Positions 23,987 through 32,054 of a DNA stretch of 64,000 nucleotides are shown piece by piece. How positions within the stretch are numbered: position 1 is the stretch's first letter; each line of letters begins with the position of its first letter. Source of the stretch: Planctomycetota bacterium (GTDB taxonomy: Bacteria; Planctomycetota; Planctomycetia; Pirellulales; Pirellulaceae); contig JACNKX010000053.1 of NCBI GenBank assembly GCA_014381825.1, forward strand, positions 120,921 to 184,920. The letters run 5' to 3'. A program made the position numbers and the translations under genes. The notes under the pieces are model-generated. The model did not search any database, was not told where the DNA came from, and was given only the letters and a program-made list of their open reading frames with translations.

Positions 23987-26170
23987 TTATGCCAGCAGGT
24001 TAAGTCCGTTGCTTCCTAGTCCGCCGTTTCCACCGCCAAAGCGAGCGGAAACAGAATTCAAGCGGGACTGGACGCCTCGAAGTTTGTTGCCTGTGTTACC
24101 GGCCCCAACGACGCCAATCAGCTTGTCGAGTGCTCCGTTGCCGACTTTCGCCGCCGCGTTGAACAGACCGAGTGAGCGGTGTGAGAGGCCCTGACCCTGG
24201 CCGAGTAAGTCGAGCTTGTTGATCACAGCTCCCAGCTGACCACCGAGGCCACCGAGCTTGTCATTTAGGACCGCTATCTGTTCAGTCGATTGCTCGGAAA
24301 GTGTTTTCAGTGCAGTCGTCACTTCGTCCAGCTTCTCCAGCAGAGCGTTGGATTCGGCTTCGTGTTGAGCCTTGAGGTCATTGAACTGCTTGTTAAAGTC
24401 GTCCTTTAAATCCTTGACGGTCGCACTAAGCTGCGAGTCGTTGCTGACCTCGACTTCTTTGATGACTTCTTTCAATTCCGTGATGGCAGTCGTGAGATCC
24501 TCGGAAACGTCATTAACTTGATCGCCAAGCTGATCGCCGATATCGTTCAGCTTGCTATCGACATCGTCAAATCGATCGTTGACGCTGCTTTCTAGGTCAT
24601 CGATCTTTTGGTCGGTTTTGTCCAAGCGATCATCGACGGCATTGCCTAGATCGTCGATTTTCTGATCGGTCTTGTCGAGCCGGTCGTCCACCGCGCTGCC
24701 CAGGTCGTCGATCTTTTGATCCGTCTTGTCGAATCGATCATCCACCTTACCTTCGAGGTCATCGATTCGCGTGTTCACTTTCTTTCCAAGATCGTCAATT
24801 CGGCCGTTGGTTTCTTTGGAGTGGGCGTCTACTTTGTCGCTGAGATTGTCGATCTTCTTGTCGGTATTACCAAGACGATCGGTCAGATCGCTCTGCACGT
24901 TATCGATCTTATCGCTGAGACCCTTGTCACGAATCGCACTATCGCGATTCGATTGATCAACCTTGTCGCTGACGTCTTCGAACTTTTGGTTGACGTTTTC
25001 GTCAGTTACGTCCAGTCGTTTGCCGACGGTGGTCACTGCGTCGTCGATCTTAGTCCCGAGTCCTTCGATTTGCTTATTCGCGTCACCGGCAAAACTGTCG
25101 AACTTCGCCCCGAGATCATCGACCTTGCGACCGTTCTCCTGCGACTTGCCAAGCGCCTTGCCGACTTGATCGGCAACCTCTTTCGTCTGCTTGGTCAGAG
25201 CCTTGATCGCCTCTTTGTCTCCACCGCCTTCGAGAGTGGAAGATAGTTTGTCGGATAGCTCGCCAAATTTGGTGTTCAAGTCGTCAAGCTTTTTGCCATT
25301 CGCGTCTGCTTTGGCATCGACGCCCGACACTTTCGAGGCGACGCCCTTCAATGCGTCGCCGACGCTGGAGAACTCCTTTGCTAGCCGGTCAATTTTGTCG
25401 CCGTTAGCTCGCGTTGCCCGCGTGTTGTTGTCGACGCTGCTCTTCACGCCCGACAGACCCTGTTCGACGCCTGTAAGTCGCTTTTCAAGAGCTTCGATTT
25501 GTTTGCTGTCTACTCCACTCCCGCCGCCGGTTGGGCTTGAGATCTTCGTGAGCTTCGCCGAATCGACGAACAACGAACCGCCGTCTTTGCTTGAGATTTC
25601 GAACTCGAGTTTCGAGCCTTCGGTTACTGTAAATCGCTTTTTGATCGTTGTGAATCCTTCCGAGTTTCCGCTAAAGACCTGGCTTGAGCTCGCATCTTTC
25701 ACTCGGTGCTTATCATCGACAATGTCTTTGCCGTTGACCTCGATCTCGATTTCGACCGTGTCATCGCCGCGTGTGGTGAAACTTCCAGCGACTTGAACTT
25801 CAAGTTCATAGGTGCCTGCTTCGAGTTTGATGTCGTCGCGAGTTTCGAGTTCTGTTCCCGTTCTTCCATTCGCAGCCAGATAAGCAACGCCATTGCCGCG
25901 GACGTTCAGAACGATGGCGGAGCCGCTTTCGACCTTGAATTGTCCCGTGTCTCGACTAGTGCTGAGATAGTTTCGAGTATTGCTAGAATCGAACGTCTCT
26001 TCAAAGACCTTTGTCTTGCTTTGTTTAGAGCTGTTGTCGTTCTTCTTGTTATCCTTGGCCTTGTCGTCACGGTCGGCTTGTCCGGCGCGGTCCGATCGAT
26101 TGTTGTTGCGAGCACGCACGACTTGCGAGTAGTTGCCACGTGAGTAGCCATATCCGGAAATGCTCGACAT
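23987..26170 (-). CDS. Large coiled-coil repeat protein
   Basis: 727 aa from ATG 26170 with GGAG 7 nt upstream. No signal peptide. It begins MSSISGYGYSRGNYSQVVRA, then a charged linker, then a beta-sandwich-like domain at about 55-210 (carbohydrate-binding-like in appearance: AGTYELEVQVAGSF, SLFVDSAKLTKI). Residues from about 225 to 650 are a long coiled coil dense in D-L-x-x-K-x-D patterns. At about 470-545 it has four near-perfect 18-residue repeats of the type KIDDLGNAVDDRLDKTDQ. The C-terminal 90 residues are Gly/Leu-rich. It looks like a fibrous structural or surface protein; the export route is unknown. Confidence 0.8.
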   Translation of the reverse strand: MSSISGYGYSRGNYSQVVRARNNNRSDRAGQADRDDKAKDNKKNDNSSKQSKTKVFEETFDSSNTRNYLSTSRDTGQFKVESGSAIVLNVRGNGVAYLAANGRTGTELETRDDIKLEAGTYELEVQVAGSFTTRGDDTVEIEIEVNGKDIVDDKHRVKDASSSQVFSGNSEGFTTIKKRFTVTEGSKLEFEISSKDGGSLFVDSAKLTKISSPTGGGSGVDSKQIEALEKRLTGVEQGLSGVKSSVDNNTRATRANGDKIDRLAKEFSSVGDALKGVASKVSGVDAKADANGKKLDDLNTKFGELSDKLSSTLEGGGDKEAIKALTKQTKEVADQVGKALGKSQENGRKVDDLGAKFDSFAGDANKQIEGLGTKIDDAVTTVGKRLDVTDENVNQKFEDVSDKVDQSNRDSAIRDKGLSDKIDNVQSDLTDRLGNTDKKIDNLSDKVDAHSKETNGRIDDLGKKVNTRIDDLEGKVDDRFDKTDQKIDDLGSAVDDRLDKTDQKIDDLGNAVDDRLDKTDQKIDDLESSVNDRFDDVDSKLNDIGDQLGDQVNDVSEDLTTAITELKEVIKEVEVSNDSQLSATVKDLKDDFNKQFNDLKAQHEAESNALLEKLDEVTTALKTLSEQSTEQIAVLNDKLGGLGGQLGAVINKLDLLGQGQGLSHRSLGLFNAAAKVGNGALDKLIGVVGAGNTGNKLRGVQSRLNSVSARFGGGNGGLGSNGLNLLA
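24580..24770. repeat. 54-nt tandem repeats within the coiled-coil gene
   Basis: About three and a half units of 54 nt, each encoding 18 residues (IDDLGxAVDDRLDKTDQK). The DNA copies differ mainly at third codon positions, so the repeat is kept at protein level rather than being a fresh duplication. Confidence 0.7.
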
Positions 26171-26487
26171 GTTCAATCTCCAATAAGATGTTTGCGGCAG
26201 GTGTGGTGCGCGCAGTCCCAGACCACGTTGTCACCACCATGTCCCCACGACCCTGCTGCCTTGTGTGAATACCCCAGCGAATGCTGATGGAGGAGAGATG
26301 AGTTCGGCCTCCATTTAAACAAATAGGTCGATTTCCCTTCGAAGTCAAATAACTACGAGGGAATTCGCAGACGGTCTTGGTGCGAGCGGCGGGCCGTTCT
26401 GGTGGCAAGATCGGATTCGGTGTAGAACTGTCTCGACTTGCTTTAATCGAAATACTATTCCCGGTTAATGATGAACAGGAGTTTTCA
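26171..26487. other. Divergent intergenic region
   Basis: Lies between the coiled-coil gene (minus) and the CDGSH gene (plus), so it should hold both promoters. I see no clear boxes and no repeat. Confidence 0.3.
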
Positions 26488-26706
26488 ATGTCTGAAGTGA
26501 AAGTCAATATTCGCGATAACGGACCGCTGCTAGTCGAAGGTCCGTTCAAACTAGTCGACGGCGACGGCAACGAGTATCAACTGCCTGCCGACAAGCCTGC
26601 GTTTGCCCTCTGTCGCTGTGGCGCTTCCTCAAATCGACCGTTCTGTGATGGAGCCCATAAAACGGCGGGATTCAATTGTTCCGCTCGCGCACCGAGTGAC
26701 TCCTAG
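26488..26706 (+). CDS. CDGSH iron-sulfur domain protein
   Basis: 72 aa, ATG with AGGAG 6 nt upstream. The C-terminal half carries CRCGASSNRPFCDGAH, matching the CDGSH motif (C-x-C-x2-S-x3-P-x-C-D-G-A-H), which binds a 2Fe-2S cluster through three Cys and one His. The N-terminal part (VNIRDNGPLLVEGPFKLVDGDG) is typical of the small bacterial single-motif form. The family functions in redox or cluster transfer; the partner is unknown. It stands alone. Confidence 0.92.
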   Translation: MSEVKVNIRDNGPLLVEGPFKLVDGDGNEYQLPADKPAFALCRCGASSNRPFCDGAHKTAGFNCSARAPSDS

Positions 26707-26913
26707 TCGCACTGCGCAGATGTGATGGTGCGGCTGCAACGTTCATTGACAAGTTTTCCCCATCTAGCGGTTGCTGTGAGTCACTCTAATCCGTTGGCAA
26801 AATAGGGCGGTTCTAACGATCGTACGATGGCCCTTTTAATGCACGGATCAATTGTTACTTTGGATGCTCTCGCACCCAGGAATCTATTAAACGAGTGAAA
26901 AGGAAGTCGCCTC

Positions 26914-27786
26914 ATGGACGACGTCAGCCAAGCCGCAAATCAGGGAATTCTCGATCAAGAGAACTCGCTCGCCGAAACCGAACTTGATGCCGCTTCTCGG
27001 CCTTTCGTGGGGCAGTGGAACCAGTTGGTCAGCACCACGAACTGGGCGAAGGGACGAATTATTTTCGATTGGCGCGAGGCGCTTATCGAAGCACAGGCTC
27101 CCGCGATTGAATACTCGGACGAAGCTTGGGGTCGACGCGTCGGTAATGTGACGGGCCAGCATGTGGGGCGTCTGCGGCGAGTCTATCAGCGGTTTGGGAG
27201 TGTGACCGAACAATACGACCACCTGTTCTGGAGCCACTTTCAGGCCGCACTCGATTGGGAAGATGCTGAGATGTGGCTGGAGGGAGCGACTCAAAACTCC
27301 TGGTCCGTATCGCAGATGCGTCGTACGCGTTGGGAAACATTGGGCGCTGTCGAAGCCGATCGTCCGCGCGACCAAGACATTGTTGTCAGCGAAGTTGATG
27401 AAGATGTTGAGCCAGCACTTGATCAGGCCGACAAGCCATCGAATTCGTCGAGGGCGAGTGGCGATGTACAAAGCTCGCCGCTTCATGAGGGCTCCGACTT
27501 TGGCGACGAAGACGGACCAGCTGTCGCCGGCACGGTGTCAGCGGATTCGGGGGCTTCGATTTATGCCGATGACGACGCGCGCGAGACGATCGAGTTTGTT
27601 CGTCCGTTCGAGAACTTGGGCGAGTTGCCAGATGATTTGGCGGAAGCGTTCGATGCCTTCAAGCTGGCGATCTTGCATCACAAACAGGAAAGTTGGGAAC
27701 AGATCTCGCGAGACGATGTCTTGGCCAGCCTCGACGCGTTGAAAGAACTAGCCCTCGCTCCCTCCGCGGATGATGCTCCGTTCTGA
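26914..27786 (+). CDS. Conserved hypothetical protein, helical N-terminal domain
   Basis: 290 aa, ATG preceded by AGGAAG at 7 nt. Residues 25-150 are helical and rich in Trp, Arg and Glu (WGRRVGNVTGQHVGRLRRVY, HLFWSHFQAALDWEDAEMWL, SWSVSQMRRTRW), somewhat like helical domains in plasmid partition or KfrA-type proteins. Residues 155-225 are acidic and disordered. The last 65 residues form helices again (ELPDDLAEAFDAFKLAIL). No signal peptide. I do not recognise the family. Confidence 0.75.
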   Translation: MDDVSQAANQGILDQENSLAETELDAASRPFVGQWNQLVSTTNWAKGRIIFDWREALIEAQAPAIEYSDEAWGRRVGNVTGQHVGRLRRVYQRFGSVTEQYDHLFWSHFQAALDWEDAEMWLEGATQNSWSVSQMRRTRWETLGAVEADRPRDQDIVVSEVDEDVEPALDQADKPSNSSRASGDVQSSPLHEGSDFGDEDGPAVAGTVSADSGASIYADDDARETIEFVRPFENLGELPDDLAEAFDAFKLAILHHKQESWEQISRDDVLASLDALKELALAPSADDAPF

Positions 27787-27819
27787 TTCTGAAGTTCCAG
27801 CACGGGCTGCGTTCGCTTG

Positions 27820-28788
27820 TTACTGGCCGACATCCACGCGTACCATCTCGTTCAGGAAGATACGACGGATGGCGTCGTACCCGCGATCGTTGGGATCTTC
27901 GATGTTGTCGTAGTACCAGTAAGTTGGATCGTCGGCGTCGTAGGTACGCCGCCAGAACTGGCGACAGTGCGAACCGTGCCCTAAGAAAGTCGCATGCAGC
28001 GGAACGTGGTAGACGTTCGCTCGTGCCGTGGCGCATGTGTGAATGACATTGTTGTATTCGGCGTGAATTGCCAGTCCGTCGGGCCAATCGGGCAGAAAGA
28101 CGCTCGGCGCGTCGCCGACGCCATCGGTCGGGTCGTAAATGTCCGCCAGGAACACGTGGCAGCCGCCGGAAAACCGCTCGTCTAACAGATCGAGCATGCT
28201 GTTCAAGCGACCGCGGAAATTTTCGATCCAGGGTTTGGCCTGCTGCAACGTCGCTCCGTACATGGCTCCTTCCTTCGGAGCCGACCGTCCGTAGTTATGA
28301 ATCAGATCGTTGCCACCGGTCGTGATCACAACGATTCCAAGCGTCTGGTCATCTTGCGGCTCGAGGCGTTCTTTTAGTACTTCGAAGTGTTGAAGTGACG
28401 TACTTCCTGAGATGGCGGCGTTTTGGGCAGTGAGATTCGGAAGCACGTCCGAAAGGCAAAGTCCCTGCATCCCAACGAACTCGTCCGGCGGATTACGAAC
28501 CAATCGATTGAAATACGTGTGACTCGGTGACTTTGCTCCAAGGCCCGCCGTCACGCTGTCGCCCAACCCGAAGAGCAAGACCTTTTGGGTCGTCCACCGC
28601 TGCCTAAACGGCTCTCGCGAAACGAGCGGCCCGGCTGGCCCCTCACCAACCGGACGCCACTGGCAAAAGACGATATATGCCACCGCCGAGGCGATAAGAA
28701 CACTCCCGACAAGTATTAGCCAGCCCAGTCGCCGTTGTCGGGGCCTCGCAGATTTTGGGACGCGTTCATGCACAATGTCACCGATCAC
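27820..28788 (-). CDS. Membrane-anchored SGNH/GDSL-type hydrolase
   Basis: 322 aa, GTG start. A membrane segment at about 21-42 (LGWLILVGSVLIASAVAYIVF) anchors the catalytic domain outside. Block I is LLFGLGDSVTAGLG (Ser nucleophile in GDS), block III is TTGGNDLIHNYG, and block V is probably in DPNDRGYDAIRRIF, where the usual DxxH appears altered. SGNH enzymes are esterases or lipases; the substrate is unknown. It converges with the hypothetical gene before it. Confidence 0.85.
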   Translation of the reverse strand: MIGDIVHERVPKSARPRQRRLGWLILVGSVLIASAVAYIVFCQWRPVGEGPAGPLVSREPFRQRWTTQKVLLFGLGDSVTAGLGAKSPSHTYFNRLVRNPPDEFVGMQGLCLSDVLPNLTAQNAAISGSTSLQHFEVLKERLEPQDDQTLGIVVITTGGNDLIHNYGRSAPKEGAMYGATLQQAKPWIENFRGRLNSMLDLLDERFSGGCHVFLADIYDPTDGVGDAPSVFLPDWPDGLAIHAEYNNVIHTCATARANVYHVPLHATFLGHGSHCRQFWRRTYDADDPTYWYYDNIEDPNDRGYDAIRRIFLNEMVRVDVGQ

Positions 28789-29081
28789 TCTCGAAAATGC
28801 CAGCGAATTTTACCATGCGTCCACGCGTAACGTCATAGAATGTCGGTTAGTTCGTCGAGTAACTACCCGCTGATCGCGACCGCAGCGTTCATGAATCTTA
28901 TCTCGGAACTCGGCTTTGCACGATTGCACATGGGCGCGGTAAAGTAGTAGGTGACAGTTTGACGTTGTCGGTGGGTTGGCCACCCATTTTCTTACACTAG
29001 CATTCTTACACTAGCACTTCGCTTCGGTAAGCCAGATAGACGTCGAACGCCCCCGGAACAGAATTGTGAGATAACCCGCAT
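28789..29081. other. Intergenic region with a 14-bp tandem duplication
   Basis: Divergent promoter region between the SGNH hydrolase and the pseudokinase gene. At about 28990-29017 TTCTTACACTAGCA occurs twice in direct succession. No gene seen. Confidence 0.4.
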
Positions 29082-31964
29082 ATGTCGGCTTCGATCCCCG
29101 ATTTTTGGAAGTTAGTTCTTGACAGTAAATTGTTGACGCGCGAACAGTGTCAACACTTGGCGACAAGTTACGGTAGTTCGCAGGGCGCGACGGCTGATGT
29201 CAACGCTCTGGCCAAGTGGTTGGTCGCGCAAAATGTTCTGAGTCGTTATCAGGCGACGATCTTGTTGGCGGGGCGTCCTGGGCCGTTTGCTTATGGCGAC
29301 TACAAAGTCTACGACCGCGTAGAGAGCGGTCGGCTCTCCGGCTGGTTCCGCGCAGTGCATGCCGGAACAAACCACCCGGTGATGCTCAAGTTCCTCTCCG
29401 GATCCGCGGCACAAGACCCTAACCTGTGGGCCTATATTGTCGGTACGATTGCAGCGACTGCTCACCCGAATCTTGTGCGGTTTTACGAAGCCGTGGACTT
29501 AGGGTCGTATAAGTTCCTGGTCGCGGAAGATCTGCGAGGGCAAACGCTCGCCGAGTCCGTTCAAGCGTCAGGAGCTTTACCAGCCGATGAAGCGTCACGA
29601 GTATCCCAGCTCGCGGCGAACGCGTTGGCTCACTTGCATCAGCATGGGCGACCGCATGGAGATCCGCGATCGGCGAACATGTGGTTGGAAGCGACGGGGA
29701 ACGTTAAGCTGATTTATGAGGCGGATGTTCCCGCCACCGCTCCAAATTTGGCTCAACCCGACGAAGGCGTAGTCGCCCAAGGCGATTACCTCGCGCCGGA
29801 GTTTATGCAAGCCGGGAAGTCGCCTGATCATTTGACGGACGTCTATGCGATCGGTTGCTCGATGTACGAGCTAGTTTCAGGCACGCCACCATTCGCAGGT
29901 GGAACGCTTCCGGAGAAGATGCAGCGTCACGCGACCGAAGCGATTCAGCCGCTCGAAGCCTTCGGCGCACCAGAGCCAGTTGGCCAAGCGGTTGCGTATA
30001 TGATGGCAAAGAACCCTGCAGTTCGATATCAACAGGCGACGGCAGTTGTGGAGCAACTTGGCCAGTTCGTTGGCACAGCGCAGGCGAACTACAAGCCAAC
30101 TGCGGCACCGGCGACGGCGCAAAACTACGAAACGTGGTTGCAACAGAAAGCGACTGTGGCCGCGACACCCGTAGTGCAATCGGTCGTAGCGCAGCCACAG
30201 CCAGCCGCTCCGGTTAATGTCGCGGCTGCGCCTCGAAAGTCTGGCAGCTCCAGTTCGCTGACGGCACAGCGAAAGGCGCGAGCCAAGGCGCGGCAAAGGA
30301 ACAACCTCATCATGCTCGGAGTTGCAGGTGGCGTTGCCCTCTTGTTGCTGATCGGTGGCGGGATTGTCCTTTCGAATTTGGGGGGCGATGACGAACCAGT
30401 TGTGCCCGACAACGAAGTGGTCCAAGTAGTTCCCGATCCGGTTCCCGTTGAGCCAACAAACGATGGCGGAGATGGCGAACCAACCACCGGCGATCCCGAC
30501 ACGCCCGCAGGAGACAGTGTCGGACAAGTTGTCGAAGATGACGGACAGCTTCTTTGGGCATCGCCAACGCAAGGGCAACCCATTGAATTGAAGTATGTGC
30601 CGAACGGCGCGCGTATCTATCTCGTCGTTCGACCGTCGGAAATGCTTTCGGAGCCCGAAGGCGAGCGAGTATTGAAAGCATTAGGCCCGGAGTTCGAAGC
30701 GGCTCGCGCTGCTTGGGAAGCGGCCGCCGGAGTTAGCCTTGTCGATGTCGAACGATTAACGATTGCCGCTTATCCAAATAGTGGCGCATCACCAAAGTAT
30801 TGCTCCGTCGTCCAACTGCGAAGTCCGAGCGAGCAGGACGCGCTGCTTTCAAAGTTGGGTAATCCGGCGGCTGTTGCTGACTTGAGTTCCGTATTTCAGA
30901 AGGGAAGTACGGCTTATTACATTCCGAGCGATGCTAACGGCCAAACATTCGTCATGGGTCCGTTGGAGCCAGAGATTCGAGATGTTGCAACCGGGGCTCC
31001 GCTGTTGATGCAGCGAGAACTCGGACGATTGTTACAAGCATCGGACGCCGATCACCACGTGACAATTCTGTTTGCGAGAGATTTCTTTCGGGGCGATGGC
31101 AAGCTCTTGTTTGATGGCGAGAAAAAAAGAGCGCTCGATCAGCTTGAATGGTTCTTTGGAACAGGGTTAAAGGCTGGCATGGTTGGTTTGCACTTTGGCG
31201 AACCGTTCTATTTCGAGATGCGAGCGCAGAACGATGTCACGATTGACCCTGTCACTTTGGCCACGAATCTACGAACACGAGCGGACGAAATTCCGACGAT
31301 GATGGAAGATTATTTGATCACGCTCAATCCGCCACCGTATTGGGCTCGCGTCAAAGCTCGGATGCGCGATATGGTTTACGAGTTGCAAGCACGGACGCGA
31401 AGTGGTGTCGATGGGGATCAAGCGATGATCAATGGTGTGTTGCCAGGTGTCGCAGCACATAATCTTGCCTTTGGTGGCGAGATGTTGTTAACGCTCGCAC
31501 CCGGTGGATCGTCCGCGATGGGCGGCGGCGTTTCGGCGGTCAAGCCGATGCCCAAGACGATTGAAGAGTTGCTGAATAGCCCAGTAACACTGGGCTTCGG
31601 CAGCAATGACATGGTGATCGCAATGCAGGAGTTGGAGGGAGCGGTCAAAGATACGTTTGCTAGTCTGCCGTTTCAATTCAAAGTCACGATTATGGGAACG
31701 CATTTGCAGTTGGAAGGCATCACAAAGAACCAGCGAATCAACGACTTTGACATGAGAGACGCCAAGCTTTCCGATATTCTCACCTCGATGGTTAGCAAGG
31801 CAAATCCAATCACAACGGTCAAAGATCCTTCCGAGACCGATCAAAAGCTCATTTGGGTGGTTGCTCCCGATCCGTCGAATCCGTCGAATAAGATTGTCTT
31901 AATCACGACACGAAAGTCAGCCGATGGAAACTATACTTTGCCAGAAGTATTTCGCCCTCAGTAG
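29082..31964 (+). CDS. Membrane pseudokinase with large extracytoplasmic domain
   Basis: 960 aa. Residues 1-65 are the helical extension also found before the kinase at 46504-48114. Residues 75-335 have a Ser/Thr kinase fold with degraded motifs: no glycine-rich loop (ESGRLSGWFRAV), Lys103 kept (VMLKFL), the catalytic loop changed to HGDPRSANMW (192-201), and no DFG (IYEADV). The C-lobe is recognisable (GDYLAPEF, DVYAIGCSMYELVSGTPPF). A membrane span at about 406-430 (LGVAGGVALLLLIGGGIVL) leads to about 500 residues of unknown fold outside. It probably binds rather than phosphorylates, perhaps passing a signal across the membrane. Confidence 0.85.
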   Translation: MSASIPDFWKLVLDSKLLTREQCQHLATSYGSSQGATADVNALAKWLVAQNVLSRYQATILLAGRPGPFAYGDYKVYDRVESGRLSGWFRAVHAGTNHPVMLKFLSGSAAQDPNLWAYIVGTIAATAHPNLVRFYEAVDLGSYKFLVAEDLRGQTLAESVQASGALPADEASRVSQLAANALAHLHQHGRPHGDPRSANMWLEATGNVKLIYEADVPATAPNLAQPDEGVVAQGDYLAPEFMQAGKSPDHLTDVYAIGCSMYELVSGTPPFAGGTLPEKMQRHATEAIQPLEAFGAPEPVGQAVAYMMAKNPAVRYQQATAVVEQLGQFVGTAQANYKPTAAPATAQNYETWLQQKATVAATPVVQSVVAQPQPAAPVNVAAAPRKSGSSSSLTAQRKARAKARQRNNLIMLGVAGGVALLLLIGGGIVLSNLGGDDEPVVPDNEVVQVVPDPVPVEPTNDGGDGEPTTGDPDTPAGDSVGQVVEDDGQLLWASPTQGQPIELKYVPNGARIYLVVRPSEMLSEPEGERVLKALGPEFEAARAAWEAAAGVSLVDVERLTIAAYPNSGASPKYCSVVQLRSPSEQDALLSKLGNPAAVADLSSVFQKGSTAYYIPSDANGQTFVMGPLEPEIRDVATGAPLLMQRELGRLLQASDADHHVTILFARDFFRGDGKLLFDGEKKRALDQLEWFFGTGLKAGMVGLHFGEPFYFEMRAQNDVTIDPVTLATNLRTRADEIPTMMEDYLITLNPPPYWARVKARMRDMVYELQARTRSGVDGDQAMINGVLPGVAAHNLAFGGEMLLTLAPGGSSAMGGGVSAVKPMPKTIEELLNSPVTLGFGSNDMVIAMQELEGAVKDTFASLPFQFKVTIMGTHLQLEGITKNQRINDFDMRDAKLSDILTSMVSKANPITTVKDPSETDQKLIWVVAPDPSNPSNKIVLITTRKSADGNYTLPEVFRPQ

Positions 31965-32054
31965 AAGAGTCGGTAGAATAGATACGTCAGGTGGCATCCA
32001 GCATCGGGTTCAAGAATAGATCGCAAGCGCGGAGCCCAGGAAAGCTGAAATCGC

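Noticed and set aside
24580..24770. Possible CRISPR-like repeat array
   Set aside because: The repeats are in-frame 54-nt coding units without spacers.
24716..25246. 176-codon hydrophobic plus-strand open frame
   Set aside because: Antisense to the coiled-coil repeats; the apparent hydrophobicity comes from complementary codons.
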